Source: JANNHK01 sp034408875
GTDB lineage: Bacteria > Actinomycetota > Acidimicrobiia > IMCC26256 > PALSA-610
Assembly (NCBI GenBank): GCA_034408875.1
Contig: JAWXCJ010000257.1
Span: forward strand, 1-16,158
Length of the DNA: 16,158 nt
Reading direction: 5' to 3'
Shown in pieces: positions 11,671-16,158 of the stretch (its first letter is position 1; every line of letters starts with the position of its first letter). Made by a program: the position numbers and the translations under genes. The notes under the pieces are model-generated. The model searched no databases, was not told where the DNA came from, and saw only the letters and a list, made by a program, of their open reading frames with translations.

Positions 11671-13244
11671 AGCTCGATCCGAAGCGCCTTGCTCCATGGA
11701 TAGGAGCGGCGGCCTCGGGCCTCCTTCTCGGTGCGGCACGACCTCCACTCGACCTCGGTCCCCTCGCGCTCGTCGCGCTCGTACCGCTCTTCGTCGCCTG
11801 GCGGGGCGCCGGACCGAAACGCGCCGCCGCACTCGCGTTTGTCGCGGGCGTGGTGTACTACGCGTTCCTGACCGCGTGGACATGGTTCTTCGGCGCCATC
11901 GCCATTGTCCCGCTCGTCGCGGCGCTCGCGGCGTACTGGGCGGCGACCGGCGCAGTCGTCGGCGCATTCGCAACGCGCGGGCTACGCAGCCCGTGGCTCA
12001 CCGCCGCGATCTGGGTGCTGTTCGAAGCGATCCTCGCCCGGTTCCCCCTCGGCGGATTCTCGTGGGGTGAGGTCGGCTACGCACTGCACGACGTCGCGCT
12101 CGCTCGCGACGTCGCCGGCATCGGCGGCGTGCCGCTCGTGTCGTACTTCGTCGTCGCGGGCAGCGCATTCCTCGCCGACCTCGTGGTCCGGCCCGCAGCC
12201 GGCGCAGCCGTGCGCGCGCTGGCCGGGCTGTTGGCGCTCACCGCGGCGGCCGCGCTCGCCCCGGTCGTACAAGCCGACGTCGAACCCGACGGTGTGTTGC
12301 GCGTCGCAATCCTCCAGGGTAACGACAAGAACCGCGACCTCACCGCGACCGAGAAGGCGCAGCGCTACCTGCCGAACAGCCACTTCGGGCTGGCGTCCGA
12401 CGTGCAGGACCCGGTCGACCTCGTCATCTTCCCCGAATCGAGCATGGACGAAGACCCCCGTACCGACGACGAACTCGGGGAGCGCCTCGCCCGCGTCGCC
12501 CAGGACCGCGACTCGTGGGTACTGGCGAACGCCGTCGCCGACGCGCCCGAGAACCCGACGGAAAACGCGCTCAACCTGAACGTGCTCTTCGGTCCCGACG
12601 GCGAGGTCGAAGGCGTGTACGCCAAGCGGCACCTGGTGCCGTTCGGCGAACGCGTCCCCTTCAGCAATCTCATGCGCGGCATCATCCCGATCCTCGACGA
12701 GGAAGTACCGCGCGACTTCCTACCGGGCGGCGAGCCGGGCATCTTCGACATCGCCGGCGTCGAAGTCGCCACCGTCATCTGCTTCGAGTCCGCATTCGGG
12801 TACGAGATCCGGCCGCTCGTGCAGGACGGCGCCGAAGTCATCGTCGTCTCGACCAACAACCGCTCGTACCGGCGGTCGGCGAACTCCGCCCAGCATGTCG
12901 CCATCGGCCAGATGCGCGCAGCCGAGACGGCCCGACCCGTCGTACAGGCGGCCATCTCGGGCATCTCCGCGTTCATCGACGCCGACGGCGACGTGATCGC
13001 CGAGACCGAACTGTTCGACCGGACGGTGCTCGAAGGGACCGTCGTGGCCTACACCGGCGAGACGCTGTACGTCCGCTTCGGCGACTGGATCGTCGGGGTG
13101 GCACTGGCGACCGTGGTCGGTTGCATCATCGCGGTCGTCGTTCGGCGGCGACGGCGGCAGTCCGTAGAATCCGACCCTACGGTCGATCCGAAGCACGAGG
13201 ACCTCGATCGTCTCTTGCAGCTGTCACTGGGAGACCAGCCGTGA
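11667..13244 (+). CDS. lnt: Apolipoprotein N-acyltransferase
   Basis: 525 residues from GTG 11667, in a GTGA overlap with the upstream stop (a TTG at 11661 would add two). Lnt transfers a third acyl chain from phospholipid to the N-terminal cysteine of lipoproteins. About six N-terminal membrane helices (residues 10-200) are followed by an extracytoplasmic carbon-nitrogen hydrolase domain with the Glu-Lys-Cys triad. Glu257 is in VIFPESS, Lys320 in VYAKRHLVPFGE and Cys372 in VICFESAFG, with the accessory Glu of PFGE and CFE also present. A last membrane helix lies near 475-493, then a basic tail. In many Actinobacteria Lnt is fused to a Dpm1-like synthase; that domain is not here. The stop overlaps the next gene's GTG. 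Confidence 0.92.
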   Translation: MKLDPKRLAPWIGAAASGLLLGAARPPLDLGPLALVALVPLFVAWRGAGPKRAAALAFVAGVVYYAFLTAWTWFFGAIAIVPLVAALAAYWAATGAVVGAFATRGLRSPWLTAAIWVLFEAILARFPLGGFSWGEVGYALHDVALARDVAGIGGVPLVSYFVVAGSAFLADLVVRPAAGAAVRALAGLLALTAAAALAPVVQADVEPDGVLRVAILQGNDKNRDLTATEKAQRYLPNSHFGLASDVQDPVDLVIFPESSMDEDPRTDDELGERLARVAQDRDSWVLANAVADAPENPTENALNLNVLFGPDGEVEGVYAKRHLVPFGERVPFSNLMRGIIPILDEEVPRDFLPGGEPGIFDIAGVEVATVICFESAFGYEIRPLVQDGAEVIVVSTNNRSYRRSANSAQHVAIGQMRAAETARPVVQAAISGISAFIDADGDVIAETELFDRTVLEGTVVAYTGETLYVRFGDWIVGVALATVVGCIIAVVVRRRRRQSVESDPTVDPKHEDLDRLLQLSLGDQP

Positions 13245-13780
13245 ACAAACCACCGTTCGAGCGGGCCGTCGACGTCGTGTTCTACGCGCCGATCGGGCTC
13301 GGGCTCACCGTCGTCGAGAACGGGCCCGTGATGCTCGAAGGATTCATCGCTCGGGGCCGGGCCGAGATAGACCGCCGCTACGAGGACGTGACGCGGCACG
13401 TGACAACGGCCCGCAGCCACGGCGAAGTTGCGCTCGCGTTCGGATTGCCCAAACTCCGTGGCCGCGTTCAGCGCCGCCTCGACGAAATGCTCGACCGAGG
13501 CAACGGACCGGCACCCGCATCGGCGCCCGCGCCCGCGCCTGCGCCGGTCGCGTCACCGCCGTTCCAGCCGTACGTCGCGACGGTCCGGCCCGAGGCGCCC
13601 ACCAATGGCGCGGCGACCGCGTCGCTTCCGATACCGGGCTACGACGAACTCTCCGCGTCGCAGGTCGTCGAGCGGCTCCTCGGCCTCGGACGCGACGAAC
13701 TCGAAGCGGTGCGCGACTACGAAGCCACCCATCGCAACCGGCGCACGATCCTGGGCAAGATCGAGCAGCTCGCGAGCTGA
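13241..13780 (+). CDS. Phasin/lipid-droplet-like helical protein, hypothetical
   Basis: 179 residues from GTG 13241, which overlaps the lnt stop (GTGA). The N-terminus (FERAVDVVFYAPIGLGLTVVENGPVMLEGFIARG) is amphipathic and hydrophobic, followed by a charged helix. A Pro/Ala linker spans residues 90-106, and the C-terminal helix-hairpin motif is LPIPGYDELSASQVVERLLGL...ELEAVRDYEATHRNRRTIL. That C-terminal motif recurs in small actinobacterial proteins associated with lipid droplets or granules, as I remember it. The role is uncertain. Tight coupling to lnt suggests a membrane-surface or envelope-lipid function. No catalytic motif is visible. Confidence 0.65.
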   Translation: MNKPPFERAVDVVFYAPIGLGLTVVENGPVMLEGFIARGRAEIDRRYEDVTRHVTTARSHGEVALAFGLPKLRGRVQRRLDEMLDRGNGPAPASAPAPAPAPVASPPFQPYVATVRPEAPTNGAATASLPIPGYDELSASQVVERLLGLGRDELEAVRDYEATHRNRRTILGKIEQLAS

Positions 13781-13791
13781 CGGTCGACCAC

Positions 13792-14268
13792 ATGGAAAAC
13801 GCGCGCGCGGCGACCCCGGCCGACATTCCCCGGATCGTCGAATTGGCGCACGCATTACGGTCCGAACTCCGCGACATGCGCGGCGGCGGGCTGTGGGAAA
13901 CACGCGAAGCCCGCCTTCGCCCCAACGCGGAGTCGGTCGGACCGTTCCTCGCCCGCGACGACACGTACATCGCGCTCGGCACCATCGACGACGCCGTGAT
14001 CGGCTACGGCACCGTCGACATCGAGGTGCTCGAGGACGGTTCCCGCCTGGGTGTCGTCGGCGACCTCTTCGTCGAAGACGGGGCCCGCGCCGTGGGTGTC
14101 GGGGAAGCAATCGCCGACGCGCTGGTCGCGTTCTGCACGGCCGGAGGCTGCGTCGGGGTCGACGCGTTCGCCCTGCCCGGGCACCGTACGGCCAAGAATT
14201 TCTTCGAGCGGTCCGGGTTCACGGCCCGGGCGTTGCTCATGCACAAGCGGCTGCCTGATCCGACCTGA
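13792..14268 (+). CDS. GNAT-family N-acetyltransferase
   Basis: 158 residues. The GNAT acetyl-CoA signature appears as VVGDLFVEDGARAVGVGEAIADAL (about residues 88-111), containing R-x-x-G-x-G at 99-104. A substrate-side helix (EIVELAHALRSEL-like, residues 12-26) precedes it, and the closing motif AKNFFERSGFTARALLMHKRL (134-154) is typical. The family transfers an acetyl group to an amine on a small molecule or protein N-terminus; the substrate cannot be read from the sequence. It starts 11 bp after the phasin-like gene and is probably in the same operon. Confidence 0.85.
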   Translation: MENARAATPADIPRIVELAHALRSELRDMRGGGLWETREARLRPNAESVGPFLARDDTYIALGTIDDAVIGYGTVDIEVLEDGSRLGVVGDLFVEDGARAVGVGEAIADALVAFCTAGGCVGVDAFALPGHRTAKNFFERSGFTARALLMHKRLPDPT

Positions 14269-14274
14269 AGGCAG
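14251..14274. repeat. Inverted repeat across the acetyltransferase stop codon
   Basis: CTGCCT (14251-14256) pairs with AGGCAG (14269-14274) across a 12-base loop that contains the TGA at 14266-14268. It could act as a weak terminator before the peptidase promoter, but there is no T-tract and the stem is short. Confidence 0.3.
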
Positions 14275-14356
14275 GCGTCAGCGCAGCCGGCCCGGTCCGG
14301 TGAAGTCGCCCGGGTGATCGAAGGCGGCGCGCAAGCCAACCCGGAAAAGCGTTCGG

Positions 14357-14362
14357 TAGCGT
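14357..14362 (+). promoter_or_regulatory. Candidate -10 element for a leaderless peptidase transcript
   Basis: TAGCGT matches TAnnnT and is followed by six bases and then GTG 14369, so transcription would begin at the start codon. It is in the 100-bp gap after the acetyltransferase gene. No -35 is obvious. Confidence 0.42.
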
Positions 14363-14368
14363 GCGGGC

Positions 14369-16158
14369 GTGACGACCACGGACATGACCGCGCAAGACAT
14401 CGTGTGGGACCTCGACCCGCTGCTTCCGGAGCCGGGCGACAGCGGTGTCAACGCGCTCCTCGACCGCGCCGACGCGCTCGCCGAGGAGCTGGCCCGGGCC
14501 CGCGATCGGGTCGCCGGCTTCGACGTCGACGAACTCGTGCAGTTCATGCAGACCCTTGCCGAGCTGCACGACGCGGTGGGGCGCGCGGGAAGCTTCGCCG
14601 GCCTCTACTTCAGCGCCGACACGACCGACCCCGCGCGCGGGGCGCTCATGCAGCGGGTCGAGGAACGTTCGACCGCGATCGCGACGCGGCTGTTGTTCTT
14701 CGAGCTCGAATGGGCCGGGGTGCCCGACGAGCACGTCGAAGCACTCCTGGCCGACGACCGGATCGCGTTCGCCGCCCACAACCTGCGCTCCGCGCGCCGG
14801 TATCGGCCGCACCTGTTGAGCGAACCCGAAGAAGTGATGCTCGCGGAGAAGACGGTGACAGGCGCGAGCGCGTGGCAGCGGCTGTTCGAGGAACAGGTGT
14901 CGACGATCACGGTCGACCTCGACGGGCAGACCGTTCCGCTCGAGGCCGGACTGTCGCGCCTGCACTCACCCGACCGGGCGATACGCGCCGCGGCCGCGCA
15001 GGCCGTCACCGAAGGCCTCCAGCCCGGCTTGCGCACGCGTGCGTACGTGTTGAACACGTTGCTCGCCGACAAGTCGGTCGACGACCGGCTCCGCCACTAC
15101 GACTCGTGGATCGCGAGCCGCAACCTCTCGAACGAGGCCGGCGACGAGTCGGTGCAGGCCCTCGTGGAAGCGGTCGTCGGGCGCAACGCGATCCCGCAGC
15201 GGTGGTACGCGCTGAAGGCCAAGTTGCTCGGCCTCGACCGGCTCGCCGACTACGACCGCCTCGCTTCGGTCGCCGACACCGAGTCGGAGATCGGGTGGGA
15301 CGAAGCATCCGAGCTCGTGCTCGACGCGTACGCGTCGTTCTCGGGCGAGCTGGCCGACACCGTCCAACTGTTCTTCGACGGCGGCTGGATCGACGCGCCG
15401 GCGCGGCCGGGCAAGCGTCCCGGCGCGTTCTGCGCGTACACCGTCCCGTCGCACCACCCGTACCTGCTGCTCAACTGGACGGCGCAACGGCGCGATGTGC
15501 TCACGCTCGCCCACGAACTCGGCCACGGCCTCCACGCGTATCTCGCCCGCGGGCAGGGCGTGTTCCACCAGGGCACGCCGCTCACGCTGGCCGAGACCGC
15601 GTCGGTGTTCGGCGAGACGGTGACGTTCGGACGGCTGCTCAGCGTCATCGACGAGCCGGCGGAACGGCTCGCACTCCTTGCATCGAACCTCGAAGACCAG
15701 ATCGCAACCGTGTTCCGCCAGACGGCGATGAATCGCTTCGAACACGAGATCCACACCGCGCGGCGCGTGCACGGCGAGCTGTCGATCGAACAGATCAGCG
15801 ACTTCTGGGCGGCGACCCAGCGCGACATGCTCGGCGACTCGGTCGAAATCACCGACGGCTACCGCTCGTGGTGGTCGTACATTCCGCATTTCATCGGTAC
15901 CCCCGGATACGTGTACGCGTACGCGTACGGGCAGTTGCTCGCGCTGTCTGTGTACGCGCGGTACGAGGAGGAGGGCGAGGAGTTCGTGCCCCGCTACCTC
16001 GACCTGCTGCGTGCGGGCGGGTCGATGCCGCCCGAGGAGTTGGGCAAGATCGTGGGCGTCGACCTCACCGACCCGGGGTTCTGGGACCGCGGCCTCGACA
16101 TCATCGAACGCCGCCTCGACGAAACCATCGCCGCGGCCGAAGCATCGGGAAGGCTTAC
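14369..16158 (+). CDS. pepF: M3-family oligoendopeptidase, PepF-like (3' end outside window)
   Basis: At least 596 residues, open to the window edge, so only the last few codons are probably missing (family about 600 aa). GTG 14369 is favoured by a -10 box six bases upstream; ATG 14384 is an alternative. The zinc site is HELGH at residues 382-386, with the third ligand Glu409 in TPLTLAETAS, as in M3 metallopeptidases that cleave short peptides in the cytosol. The N-terminal part is helical (VWDLDPLLPE, FAGLYFSADTTDP), typical of PepF. The late motif HFIGTPGYVYAYAYGQLLAL carries the His and Tyr residues that stabilise the transition state. The YAYAYG stretch is encoded by a short run of TACGCG repeats near 15912-15930. 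No signal peptide is seen. Confidence 0.9.
   Translation, partial: MTTTDMTAQDIVWDLDPLLPEPGDSGVNALLDRADALAEELARARDRVAGFDVDELVQFMQTLAELHDAVGRAGSFAGLYFSADTTDPARGALMQRVEERSTAIATRLLFFELEWAGVPDEHVEALLADDRIAFAAHNLRSARRYRPHLLSEPEEVMLAEKTVTGASAWQRLFEEQVSTITVDLDGQTVPLEAGLSRLHSPDRAIRAAAAQAVTEGLQPGLRTRAYVLNTLLADKSVDDRLRHYDSWIASRNLSNEAGDESVQALVEAVVGRNAIPQRWYALKAKLLGLDRLADYDRLASVADTESEIGWDEASELVLDAYASFSGELADTVQLFFDGGWIDAPARPGKRPGAFCAYTVPSHHPYLLLNWTAQRRDVLTLAHELGHGLHAYLARGQGVFHQGTPLTLAETASVFGETVTFGRLLSVIDEPAERLALLASNLEDQIATVFRQTAMNRFEHEIHTARRVHGELSIEQISDFWAATQRDMLGDSVEITDGYRSWWSYIPHFIGTPGYVYAYAYGQLLALSVYARYEEEGEEFVPRYLDLLRAGGSMPPEELGKIVGVDLTDPGFWDRGLDIIERRLDETIAAAEASGRL

Noticed and set aside
15900..15935. 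Alternating TACGCG run in the peptidase gene as a repeat element
   Set aside because: It encodes the conserved YVYAYAYGQ segment of the M3 family, so it is a coding constraint with Tyr-Ala codons.
1..16158. CRISPR arrays, insertion sequences, attachment sites or defence systems
   Set aside because: No spaced direct-repeat array, transposase, integrase or terminal inverted repeats were seen; the content is housekeeping genes with small lineage-specific inserts.

Overview
The window is about 70% GC, densely packed and almost entirely on the + strand. The gene set (PafB/PafC-type WYL regulators, Tat genes followed by a HelY-type helicase, a DUF4193-type acidic zinc-ribbon protein, an actinobacterial-style Lnt) points to an actinobacterium. 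A class such as Acidimicrobiia, outside the classic Mycobacterium/Streptomyces lineages, seems most likely; that placement is inferred from gene content only.

Layout. (1) 1-1088: the tail of a pafB-like gene overlapping pafC. (2) 1148-2453: two tandem type I signal peptidases. The second start codon is the last of four perfect 14-bp repeats, each carrying its own ATG. (3) 2454-3164: a minus-strand glycerophosphodiesterase, the only minus-strand protein gene, whose stop codon abuts the second peptidase's stop. (4) 3310-3874: a small zinc-ribbon protein and a 66-aa membrane peptide. (5) 3941-8877: tatA, tatC, a three-helix membrane protein, a HelY/Ski2-like helicase that seems to start at CTG, and a lipid-kinase-like protein without its catalytic lobe, all closely spaced or overlapping. 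(6) 8878-8990: a compound palindrome and a promoter, then (8991-10592) a 533-aa duplicated ThyX-like protein. (7) 10593-11193: about 600 bp without a convincing protein gene, rich in inverted repeats and bounded by what looks like a minus-strand intrinsic terminator. (8) 11194-14268: hyperacidic DUF4193-like protein, Lnt, a phasin/lipid-droplet-like helical protein and a GNAT acetyltransferase. (9) 14369-end: an M3 oligoendopeptidase cut by the window edge.

From memory, pafB-pafC-tatA-tatC-helY is also the M. tuberculosis order. Here signal peptidases, a phosphodiesterase and two small genes lie between pafC and tatA. Protein export and envelope maturation (Tat translocase, two signal peptidases, Lnt) is a recurring theme. 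Several junctions are 4-base GTGA/ATGA overlaps, suggesting translational coupling. The features most worth a second look are the repeat-built start region at 1818-1873, the TAA|CTG junction before the helicase, the duplicated ThyX protein that splits its signature motif between halves, and the structured gap at 10593-11193.
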